In this document: one piece after another, positions 35,350 through 43,900 of the stretch
Layout of the letters: every line of letters begins with the position of its first letter
Position numbering within the stretch: the first letter of the stretch is position 1
From: Pseudomonas sp. Root562
GTDB taxonomy: Bacteria > Pseudomonadota > Gammaproteobacteria > Pseudomonadales > Pseudomonadaceae
NCBI RefSeq assembly: GCF_001427125.1
Contig: NZ_LMGK01000022.1
Coordinates: 38,126-102,125, forward strand
Length of the DNA: 64,000 bases
Reading direction: 5' to 3'
Position numbers and translations under genes: made by a program
Notes under the pieces: model-generated
Told to the model about the DNA's origin: nothing
The model's input: the letters and a program-made list of their open reading frames with translations, nothing else
Databases searched by the model: none

Positions 35350-36132
35350 ATGGGAAATCGACGTTTTGCACACTGGTTGACTGGCGCCGCCTGCGTATTG
35401 CTGGCCGGCATGACCGCAGCTCAGGCACAGCCCATTCGCTTTGCAGTCGCCGCGGAACCTTATCCGCCGTACACCGAAAAACAGGCCAACGGTGAATGGA
35501 AAGGTTTTGAGGTCGACTTGATTCACAAGCTGTGCAGCGAAATGAAGGCCGAGTGCGAGATCAAGGAAGTGGCGTGGGACGGGATCATTCCATCGTTGTT
35601 GGCGAAGAAAATCGACGTGATTTTCTCCTCGATGTCGGTGACCGAAGAGCGCGAAAAACAGATCGCATTCAGCAAAGCCTATTACGACTCGGTGGTCGCG
35701 GTGGTGGGGCCGAAGGACGCCGTCGTCAAAAAGTACCCGGATGACCTCAAAGGAAAAACCATCGGCGTGCAGAACTCGACAGTCAGTGCGAGCTACCTGA
35801 AGACCTACTACGAAAAAATTGCTGACGTGAAGTACTACGACACCCAGGACTCGGTGAACGCCGACCTGCTCGCTGGCCGCATCGACCTGATGATGGCCGA
35901 CGGCACGGCCATGGCTGCTTTCGTCAAGACCCCGGATGCCAAAGACCTGGCCTACCTCGGCGCGGTGCCATACGACCCGATCTTCGGCAAAGGCGTGGGC
36001 GCCGGTCTGCGCAAGGACGACACCGAGCTCAAGAGCAAACTCGACAAGGCGATCCAGGAGTTGCTGGCGAGCAAGGACTATGACGACTTGTCCCAGCGCT
36101 ACTTCGGTACAAGCGTGAAGCCGACGTTCTGA
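35350..36132 (+). CDS. amino-acid ABC transporter binding protein (Lys/Arg/Orn-binding type)
   Basis: 260 residues with a Sec signal (ends near TAAQAQP) and the family 3 solute-binding fold. The stretch EPYPPYTEKQANGEWKGFEV, the IPSLLAKKIDVIFSSMSVT run and the EKQIAFSKAYYDS motif follow the pattern of HisJ/ArgT/AotJ proteins. It starts 27 bases after the fused aminotransferase-ATPase. The basic-amino-acid pattern agrees with an AruH-like aminotransferase upstream. Exact ligand not determinable. Confidence 0.9.
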   Translation: MGNRRFAHWLTGAACVLLAGMTAAQAQPIRFAVAAEPYPPYTEKQANGEWKGFEVDLIHKLCSEMKAECEIKEVAWDGIIPSLLAKKIDVIFSSMSVTEEREKQIAFSKAYYDSVVAVVGPKDAVVKKYPDDLKGKTIGVQNSTVSASYLKTYYEKIADVKYYDTQDSVNADLLAGRIDLMMADGTAMAAFVKTPDAKDLAYLGAVPYDPIFGKGVGAGLRKDDTELKSKLDKAIQELLASKDYDDLSQRYFGTSVKPTF

Positions 36133-36151
36133 CCAACCGGGCGCATATAGA

Positions 36152-36236
36152 ACCCTGTGGGAGCTGGCTTGCCGGCGATTGACGCGACGCGGTGTGCCTG
36201 ACGTACCGCCTTCGCTGGCAAGCCAGCTCCCACAAA
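36152..36236. repeat. REPIN (GTGGGAGCTGGC family) inside the transporter operon
   Basis: Arms CCTGTGGGAGCTGGCTTGCC and GCTGGCAAGCCAGCTCCCAC face each other between the binding protein and the first permease. Hairpins at this position often stabilise the upstream mRNA segment, which would favour binding-protein excess. Confidence 0.88.
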
Positions 36237-36275
36237 GGCTATGCGGTGCGTTCACGGTTGTTACGGGAGACTGAA

Positions 36276-36989
36276 ATGCCTGCAATGTTCGATTTGATCA
36301 ATTTCAGCGAGCAAGGGTGGGGCGGGGCGCTGCTCAAGGGGCTCTGGATGACCCTGCAGATCTCGGCCGGAGCATTCGTGCTCGGGCTGGGGATCGGCTT
36401 GCTGGTGGCCTGCCTCAAGTTGGGTGCGCCAAAACCGATTGCAGCACTGGCTCGCGGTTACACCACATTGTTCCGCGCGGTGCCGGAGTTGTTGCTGATT
36501 CTGTTGCTGTACTACATGGGTTCGATGCTGCTCAACTCGCTGATGACCTCGCTGGGTTACGAGGTGGTCAATGTCAGCGGCCCGTTGGCGGCGATCGTGG
36601 TGCTGGGACTGGTGCAGGGTGCCTACGCCTCGGAGATTTTCCGTGCGGCGATCCAGGCGATTCCCTATGGCCAGATCGAAGCAGGCAAGGCCTTCGGCTT
36701 GCACGGTTTTGGCCTGTTCCGGCGTGTCACGTTGCCAATCATGGCCCCTTACGCAATGGCGGGGATGGCCAACCTGTGGATCAACCTGATCAAGGACAGC
36801 GCCCTGATCAGCGTGGTCGGCACCAACGAGTTGCTGTACACCGCCAAGCAAGCGGCGGGTTCGACGCGTCACTATCTGTTGTTCTACCTCACGGCCGCGG
36901 CGTTGTATTACGCGGTGACGCTGGTGTCGAACTACCTGTCGGGACGGTTGGAGCGGCGTATTCGTCGCTGGATGCCTCTTGTTGACTAA
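36276..36989 (+). CDS. amino-acid ABC transporter permease (HisQ type)
   Basis: 237 residues, five membrane segments, with LWMTLQISAGAFVLGLGIGL at the start of the domain and the coupling loop EAGKAFGLHGFGLFRRVTLP. GGGAG 6 bases before ATG 36276 fixes the start; the frame remains open upstream through the REPIN. It pairs with the HisM-type permease that follows. Confidence 0.92.
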   Translation: MPAMFDLINFSEQGWGGALLKGLWMTLQISAGAFVLGLGIGLLVACLKLGAPKPIAALARGYTTLFRAVPELLLILLLYYMGSMLLNSLMTSLGYEVVNVSGPLAAIVVLGLVQGAYASEIFRAAIQAIPYGQIEAGKAFGLHGFGLFRRVTLPIMAPYAMAGMANLWINLIKDSALISVVGTNELLYTAKQAAGSTRHYLLFYLTAAALYYAVTLVSNYLSGRLERRIRRWMPLVD

Positions 36990-37007
36990 ACCGGCTGAGT
37001 AAATGAA

Positions 37008-37706
37008 ATGATTCCAGCGTGGACAGTTGAATACGCATCGCTGTTGATCAGGGGGCTGCAAACGACCCTCATGATTCTGTTGATTGCCAGTGTGCTGGGT
37101 TTCTTGCTGGCGATTTTGGTAGCCCTGGCGCGAATCTCGAAGAACACAGTGATCGCCAGGGTCAGCCTGTTTTACACCAGCGTGACCCGCGGCACGCCGC
37201 TGCTGATTCAGATTTACATCTTCTACTACGGACTCGGCAGCCTGTTTGCGCAGTTCCCGCTGATTCGCGGCAGTTTTCTCTGGCCGTACCTGCGCGATGG
37301 TTACTGGTACATCGTGTTTGCCCTGGTGGTGTCGGTTGGCGCCTATGTCGGCGAAGTGATCCGCGGCGGTCTGTTGGCCGTCCCGAAGGGTGAAATGGAA
37401 GCAGCCTCGGCGTTTGGCATGACGGCTCGCCAGGCACTGTTGCGCGTGCGGCTGCCGCGGGCCTTGCGTTTGCTGTTGCCGACCCTGGCCGGGGAAACCG
37501 TGATGCTGCTCAAGTCCACGGCGCTGGCCTCGACCATCGCGGTCATCGATCTGCTGGGGGCGGCCAACGTGGTTCGAGCGCAAACCCTGCAAGTCTACGA
37601 ACCGTTGCTGCTGGTGGCCGGTGTCTACGTCTGTCTGACGTTCCTGATCGAAGCCTTGTTTGCCTTTTTCGAGCGCCGGGGAACGCCGGTACGCAGGTCC
37701 GCATGA
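37008..37706 (+). CDS. amino-acid ABC transporter permease (HisM type)
   Basis: 232 residues with the polar amino-acid permease signature: RGLQTTLMILLIASVLGFLL, TRGTPLLIQIYIFYYGLGSL and the coupling loop AASAFGMTARQALLRVRLPRA. It follows the HisQ-type gene by 18 bases and overlaps the DMT gene by 4 bases. The ATPase for this pair is the C-terminal half of the fusion protein; no other ATPase gene is present in the operon. Confidence 0.92.
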   Translation: MIPAWTVEYASLLIRGLQTTLMILLIASVLGFLLAILVALARISKNTVIARVSLFYTSVTRGTPLLIQIYIFYYGLGSLFAQFPLIRGSFLWPYLRDGYWYIVFALVVSVGAYVGEVIRGGLLAVPKGEMEAASAFGMTARQALLRVRLPRALRLLLPTLAGETVMLLKSTALASTIAVIDLLGAANVVRAQTLQVYEPLLLVAGVYVCLTFLIEALFAFFERRGTPVRRSA

Positions 37707-38671
37707 TGAACAAACCGTTGGTTGACCGCTCGCTGCAAGGCATCGGCCTGTGCACCTTGGGCTACGCGTTCCTGTCGTTGCAGGACGCCGGCATCAAGTG
37801 GCTGGTGGCCGACTATTCGGTGGTCAGCATTTTGTTCTGGCGAGCCTTGGTGGTTGCGGTTGCGTGCTTGCTGATCGGGCGTTTGTCGCTGGTGCGCCGT
37901 GCGTGGCAGTCGTCCAGTCGCCGCTTGCTGGTCGTGCGCGGGTTGCTGTCGATCGCTGCGTGGCTGCTGTATTACACGGCAGCCCGGGACCTGACACTCG
38001 CGGAAATGACCACGTTGTATTTTTCGGCGCCGATCATGGTCACGGTGCTGGCGACTACGATACTCAAGGAACGCGTCAGCGGTTGGCAGTGGTTTACCTT
38101 GCTCATCGGTTTTGTCGGCGTGGTGATTGCTTGTCGCCCCAACAATCTGGCCGATCCGCTGCCGATTGTGCTGACGCTGTTGGCGGCGATGTGCTGGGCA
38201 TTCACCTATATCCAGCTGCGCCAGGTGGATGACCAGACCTCGGTGCTGGAGCAGATGCTGATCACCAACGTGGTGTTCGTCATTTGCATGGCGGTGGCAC
38301 TGCCCTGGACCCATACGCCAGCGCCGACCCCGGCCTGGCTAGGCATGCTGGGAGCGGGCCTGTTGGGCGGCATCGGCCAGTTCCTGCTGTTCGCCAGTTT
38401 CCAGCGCGCCACCGCGACGGTATTGGCACCCTTCGAGTACACGGGATTGATCTGGGCGTTCCTGCTGTCGAGCCTGATCTGGGGCACGCTGATGGATGTG
38501 TCGTTGATGATCGGCGCCGGTTTGATCGCGGTCAGTGGCACCCTGGCGATGATTTTCGGCCGGCATCCCTCACAGGATGTCGTCGGTGCTGAATGCTCCG
38601 TGTCGCAACCCCTTTATCCAGCAACGACAGAACTGGAGCCTGTTGACCAGGCTGAAAAATTACGTTCATGA
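37703..38671 (+). CDS. DMT family transporter (two EamA domains)
   Basis: 322 residues with ten hydrophobic segments in two EamA repeats. Repeat one includes LGYAFLSLQDAGIKWLVADY and LTLAEMTTLYFSAPIMVTVL; repeat two ends with FEYTGLIWAFLLSSLIWG. These carriers export or import metabolites such as amino acids. It overlaps the permease start-to-stop by 4 bases, so it belongs to the operon and may export the product made by the aminotransferase or deacylase. That is inference. Confidence 0.9.
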   Translation: MMNKPLVDRSLQGIGLCTLGYAFLSLQDAGIKWLVADYSVVSILFWRALVVAVACLLIGRLSLVRRAWQSSSRRLLVVRGLLSIAAWLLYYTAARDLTLAEMTTLYFSAPIMVTVLATTILKERVSGWQWFTLLIGFVGVVIACRPNNLADPLPIVLTLLAAMCWAFTYIQLRQVDDQTSVLEQMLITNVVFVICMAVALPWTHTPAPTPAWLGMLGAGLLGGIGQFLLFASFQRATATVLAPFEYTGLIWAFLLSSLIWGTLMDVSLMIGAGLIAVSGTLAMIFGRHPSQDVVGAECSVSQPLYPATTELEPVDQAEKLRS

Positions 38672-38685
38672 CAGAGGGGAAGGGC

Positions 38686-39702
38686 ATGGCGCAGGACGTT
38701 TCATTCAGCGTTCTTAACAACAATGGTGACGCGGTGCAGGTCGGTGCCTGGCGTTTCGAAGGCGACAATACCGGGCCGAAGGTGCACTTGCAGGCTGGGG
38801 TGCATGCCGATGAAATTGCCGGAATGCTGGTCTTGCACGTCTTGATGCAACGACTTGCAGTGGCCGAGGCCGAGGGCCGACTGAAGGGCAGCGTGACCGT
38901 GGTGCCACAGGCCAATCCCCTGGGCATCGGCCAGTTTCGCCAAGGTCGGATTCTGGGGCGCTTTCACGATGCTACCGGCCATAATTTCAACCGGGGCTTC
39001 GATCAATCAGCCGCGATGGAACAACCGGCTACGAATGTCCAGCAATGGCAAAAGAAACTGGTAGAACTGGCCGCGTCGGCAGAGGTGATGCTTGATCTGC
39101 ATACCGATGACGAAGCACTTCCCTATCTCTACGTGCATCGCAGTTTCTGGCCCCGAGGTCACGAACTGGCGACAGCGATGAAGATGGACGTGGCAATCAT
39201 CTGGGACAATGGCGGCGATGGCTCATTCGAAGAAACCGTCATCGCACCGTGGTTGCGCGAAGGTACGACGCACGGTCGCATGGCCGCTACCCTGGAGCTG
39301 CGAGGGCAGGGCGATGTCAACGACCGGTACGCCACGCAAGACGCCGATGGCCTGTACGCCTGGCTGTGTGGCTACGGAACAATCGACGAAGTGACCGCAC
39401 TGGCCGAATGGCCTGTCGAGATCAGGGACATGGCGCAGATGGAGACCATTCTCGCGCCACAATCGGGCGTACTGATCTTTGAAAAAGAACTGGGTGATGT
39501 CGTGGAGCAAGGCCAGCGGTTTGCGCGAATCCTGCGCCGGCCGGGAGATCCGTCTTCGCAAGTCGTCTTGTTGGCCGAACAAACCGGGCGCATGGTCACG
39601 CGTTATCGCGATCGCCTGATCCCACAAGGCGCGGTAGTGGCCAAATTCACCGGTAGCCGTGTATCACGCAACTGGAGCGGCGGGTTGCTGGATCCGAACT
39701 GA
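38686..39702 (+). CDS. succinylglutamate desuccinylase/aspartoacylase family protein
   Basis: 338 residues of the M14-like AstE/AspA zinc deacylase family. Zinc ligands are in AGVHADE (His and Glu) and the LDLHTDDE stretch; a C-terminal barrel-type segment APQSGVLIFEKELGDVVEQG is as in the wider family. Such enzymes remove an acyl group from an N-acyl amino acid or act as N-alpha-deacylases. ATG 38686 is preferred for its GAGGGG; ATG 38668 overlaps the DMT stop and is an alternative. Last gene of the operon. It suggests that the importer brings in an acylated amino acid or that one is formed in the pathway. Confidence 0.9.
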   Translation: MAQDVSFSVLNNNGDAVQVGAWRFEGDNTGPKVHLQAGVHADEIAGMLVLHVLMQRLAVAEAEGRLKGSVTVVPQANPLGIGQFRQGRILGRFHDATGHNFNRGFDQSAAMEQPATNVQQWQKKLVELAASAEVMLDLHTDDEALPYLYVHRSFWPRGHELATAMKMDVAIIWDNGGDGSFEETVIAPWLREGTTHGRMAATLELRGQGDVNDRYATQDADGLYAWLCGYGTIDEVTALAEWPVEIRDMAQMETILAPQSGVLIFEKELGDVVEQGQRFARILRRPGDPSSQVVLLAEQTGRMVTRYRDRLIPQGAVVAKFTGSRVSRNWSGGLLDPN

Positions 39703-40560
39703 GCGTTGAAGGGATGAATTTTATAACTACGCTAAATGCCTGTTTAGTCGAGTTAATCGCCGATCGTCGGCGAAAACACGTAAATAAAAGCCAAAAAACG
39801 TTAGCAGTGCGCGACGGACTCAGCCGGACAATTGATCGTCGCACTCGAACTGGCACTGCACCAGATGCAGCGAATACCATCGACGTTACGCTCCGACAAA
39901 CAAGCCATACCGACCAACAGGGACGGCTCACGATATTGCGGATGGCTGAAGATTCGCCCACAGGACATTTTCCCCCAACCAGTCAGGCGTGATGCATTAC
40001 TACCATTTGGGTGACGCCATCGAGTACTCACTGATTTTCCCAGCCGGCACATTGAAAACGCAACGACGTTGTTGCCGGGTGAAGTTTGCAAATGCACATA
40101 GCTGGCGGAATCTGGAAAGCGTCATCGGCTGATGACGGGCTCATCAGGATTCGGTCTGGCCAGCGAAGCCATTTCGCCAGGGCTTGATTTTTGCCGATAG
40201 GGAAATCGTCAGCCAACAAAAACTGGTAGAGCAATTTTCAGAACAACTGACAGTTGATTGATACGCTGGCGATTCGATGAGTATTCCTTGGGACGATTAG
40301 AGCGTTGAAATCCCTGTGCAACGAGCCTGCTTCTGAAATATCCTGTTACGCATAATGTATATTATGTTAAACGACAGGCTATGTCATAGATGTTCATGAG
40401 CTGCCTAAGCTTGCGACTCCATGAATGTGAAACTTTTCCATCAAAAAAGCCGATGGCGCACTGCCTCTGAAATGTAAATTTGAAACTCTCGTATAAAGAG
40501 ATCTGCGATCAATGTTTTTTTCAGGAATCAATGGCTTTCAGATCTTTCCGCACTTGAGCT
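39703..40560. other. gene-poor interval
   Basis: About 860 bases, AT-richer than the flanks toward 40300-40560. Short open frames exist on both strands but none has a convincing ribosome site, family motif or consistent codon bias. No palindromic repeat or clear terminator was found. It marks the left side of the accessory region. Confidence 0.6.
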
Positions 40561-40860
40561 TTAAAGCGCTTGGGTGACTTCGAACGAACCCACTGTGTTG
40601 GCCGTTTCTGGAAACAAATACGCCGTACCTTCTTCAGTTTTCCCTGCGGGCATGGATGCAAGCGTCCATCCCAAAAGAACCACCTGAGTAAGTCCTCCAC
40701 CGATTAGCTCCGTTCCCGTAGGCGGTGTGACCTTCCACGGCCCGCCATCCACGTCAAGGACGCCTTTAGGGTCTCCTGTCACTGACCATGTCCTGTCATC
40801 CAGAATTGTGATCGCGACTTCGTTCCCAAAATCCAGTAGCACGTTTGCAACCGTTGCCAT
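40561..40860 (-). CDS. small unknown protein, last gene of the giant-protein operon
   Basis: 99 residues from ATG 40860, which has a near-perfect GGAGG six bases upstream; the frame continues 43 codons further without such a site. The protein starts MATVANVLLDFG, is acidic, and its alternating hydrophobic/polar pattern suggests mostly beta structure. No signal peptide, no cysteine, no recognised domain. It lies 139 bases downstream of the 1712-codon gene on the same strand and is probably a small partner of the two large proteins. Function not known. Confidence 0.7.
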   Translation of the reverse strand: MATVANVLLDFGNEVAITILDDRTWSVTGDPKGVLDVDGGPWKVTPPTGTELIGGGLTQVVLLGWTLASMPAGKTEEGTAYLFPETANTVGSFEVTQAL

Positions 40861-40999
40861 TTCGAACCTCCAGATGTGAGTCAACATCAATTGGCCAGGC
40901 CGTTCTTCAGTCCACGTTTGTTCCTTCAGCTTCGGCAGTTGAAATAAGCCCATGTGTGGTCTTAACAATCGGACCAAATCATGGGGCAAACACTGACAA

Positions 41000-43900
41000 T
41001 CACTTTAGCGGCGGCACTTCAATTCGCACGCTAAAACGCGCCCCGCTCTCCACCAGGGTGTCCTTGTTCTTGATGTCATCCCATGTGACAGGCTCAGCAA
41101 AATCATCCGTGTAAGTCGCGGGCATGAATCGCTCAAACTCCGATAAAAACACGACGAAGTTCCCGGAACCCAGCTTGGCCCGTCGTTGTGCGGTAATCGT
41201 TGCTACGAATTTACACTCGTCAAGACCATCGGCAACTCTATGCCACGGCACTCCACGCTCGAACTTATGTCCATCAGGGTCGTCTGGCAGCAAAACCGGT
41301 CGTCGCCTCAAAGGTGCTTGAGACAATGGCGCAGCATCGCCAAGAACGCTCTCATGGAACAGTCGCATGCGCATGCGCGGCACCGCTTCATCGGAACCAG
41401 TCAGACCGGGAGCCATGCTCGGGCCGCGGTGAGAGAGGCCTTTGACCAGAACAGACACGCACCAGTCTTTGGTTTCGGCATTAGCCTCGTCATCGCACTT
41501 TTCCTGTTCCTTGCACTTGTCCTTGCACCTTTCCTTGTAACTGCAGATGACCTCCACGTCGCGCAAGGGCAGCAGCTTCGCCCAGCTTTCGACTGGGGGC
41601 GAAGTCTTCTCGAACCCTTCGGCGGTATGCTGCTGATACCGAACCAGCACAAACCGTACGAATGGATCGGCACTCTTGCGCCTGCGTAATGGAACATCGA
41701 CATACCACTCCTCACGGTCAACGTCGAAGTGAGGCTCGAACAGTAAAAGCGAAACGGGCTTGATTGAGGTACATGCGGAGGCTCCGACCTCGCATTCGGT
41801 ATCCGCAACCGGAAAATCGTAGTGTTCAATCACTCTATAGGCGTGCCGGCAGCGGCCCCAATCAAATTGATTGATTTCAGTCAGCTCGGTCTCACCCTCT
41901 CCTCCGACCCATATCGGGTCGCCGCCCCACCGCGTGAAGGGTGCCTGTGCAGACGTATCATCGTTTACCAGGCCTTCATCGGCAGTGCCCTTGCGAGTCA
42001 GGACGATACCCAACATCTCACCTTCACCGGAGCTGAACCACGGTCGCTTGATCCGGATTCTGACATCGGCGAAGCGTGTCATCGTCACCATCGCCTGTTC
42101 CCGTGCACTGCATTGAAGGAAGGTAAAACTGGGCTCGCAAGCCAGTAGTTCAGGCGGCTGCGGTCGCATCATCGCATCGAGCCAGACTTCCTGCTCAGTG
42201 CCGACCCGACTCTGATCGCCTGCCCTGAGTGGGCTGATCCGCCGCTGAACACGTTGACGATCATAATCCTGGCCGAATGTCGTACGGGTATTGAAAAACG
42301 GTGCATGCCGACCGATCGCCACCGGGCGGACAAACAAGCGTCGGGCCTTTTCATCGGCAAACTGATGGGAAAGCGCGACCTTACCAACCGCTGGGTCGAC
42401 CAGGTCATCTGCGTCCAGAGGAGCGGGCTGCCGGACTGCCTCGCGCAGTATCGATTTCACGTCCAGGGCCGGCGGTTGCCCCTCCCACGGCTCGGGTGGC
42501 GGAACATCATCGCCGCGCACCAACAGAACAGTGCTCATGGGCAAGGTCACTTTGCCGCTGCTCGACACATCGAAGCCGAAGATTGACCTGGCAGACATGC
42601 AGTCCTTTTCTTGGGTGTTTTTTTCACAATGTTCATCAGCGTCATTATCAACTTTCTGCTCAGCGTACTTGGGCCACTGGGCGGCGCGACGCTTGCTGAG
42701 GGTACGCCCGCGCTGATCATCGTCGAACCGGCTGGAATGCGGCGAAACACACTTCAAATAGAGTTCGTAGCTGTCTGCGCTGGCCGTAGGGAGCTGCAAC
42801 TTACCTTTGAGCACCAACTCCGCGCTGGCATTGGGGCGCTCAGCGCCGTCTGCGCCCTTTCTGCGTATCCGGCTGGCACACTTCGAGTCAAGCACAAGAA
42901 CCGGATCGGTCGCCGGGCGGTTGAGTGCATGCACGGCCTTGATGATCTGCACCGCGCCCAGCTCTTCGATGGGTCCGGTTTCACTCACGTGAGTCCATAA
43001 CTGACCGGCAACATTGGCGCCAATACTTTTCATGTACTGCGGCAGGGCGAACTGTTTTTCCAGGGTTACCACGTCTGGTACGCACCACAGGTGCACCTCG
43101 ACCTCATCGAAGGGGGCAAGTGCGATGATCACGCTACGGGCCTTGACCCGCAGACGATCAGCTTCAAGCAAGGCGACACCCTGATCGACAACCTTGCAAC
43201 TCTTGAGGTCCAGGCGCGCCTCGAACGTGATCATCACCGGCATTACGCTGTTGTAGTGTTTAGCCTCGAGTAAACCTTGTACCGGTGCGCTGCCGTAAAA
43301 AGGGATACAGGTCAGCAGCGTGTTGCCGGGTTGGCGCACATAGGTCTTCGAGCCTTTCCTGAGCAGGCCGATAACCAGGTACCGCGCTGCGGGATCGGGA
43401 TAAAAACGATCGTCCGCCTTAAACTCTGCCGGTGTCTTTCTCAGGTGAAACGCCGCCACACCCTGCCCTGTGGCGTAGGTTGGATCGGACCGTTTCACGA
43501 TGACTTCTTCATCGTTCCAGCCGCGCTCAACATGGTCCCGACACTTCGGATAACCGCCGTGATAGTCCAGGAGCGGCATTGCCCCGTGCGTCCAGTTTTC
43601 GATTCCTGACTGGCCGTCGAACATCGAATGCCGCGCTGCGTCCTCCATGCCCACCGGGGGAGGCATGATGATCCGTTTGGTGGAATGGGGGAACGCTCGC
43701 TTGTCGAGGTCGACGTAGCTCGCATCCTTGTCTTTCTTCGGGAACATGCCTTGCGCATTGCCCAGCGTGCCGTTAGCGGTGCGCAGAATGACCTCGAGAC
43801 TACTCTCGAAACCCATTACGTCACGCTCCTGGATGGCATCGCCAACCAACATCAAAACGTCCGGAGACAATATTGACTCGTTACGTCGAAACACCTGCCC

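Noticed and set aside
39714..40097. Short frames of 90-100 codons on both strands after the deacylase gene
   Set aside because: No ribosome site, no hydrophobic or catalytic pattern, and overlapping frames on both strands; listed only as a gene-poor interval.
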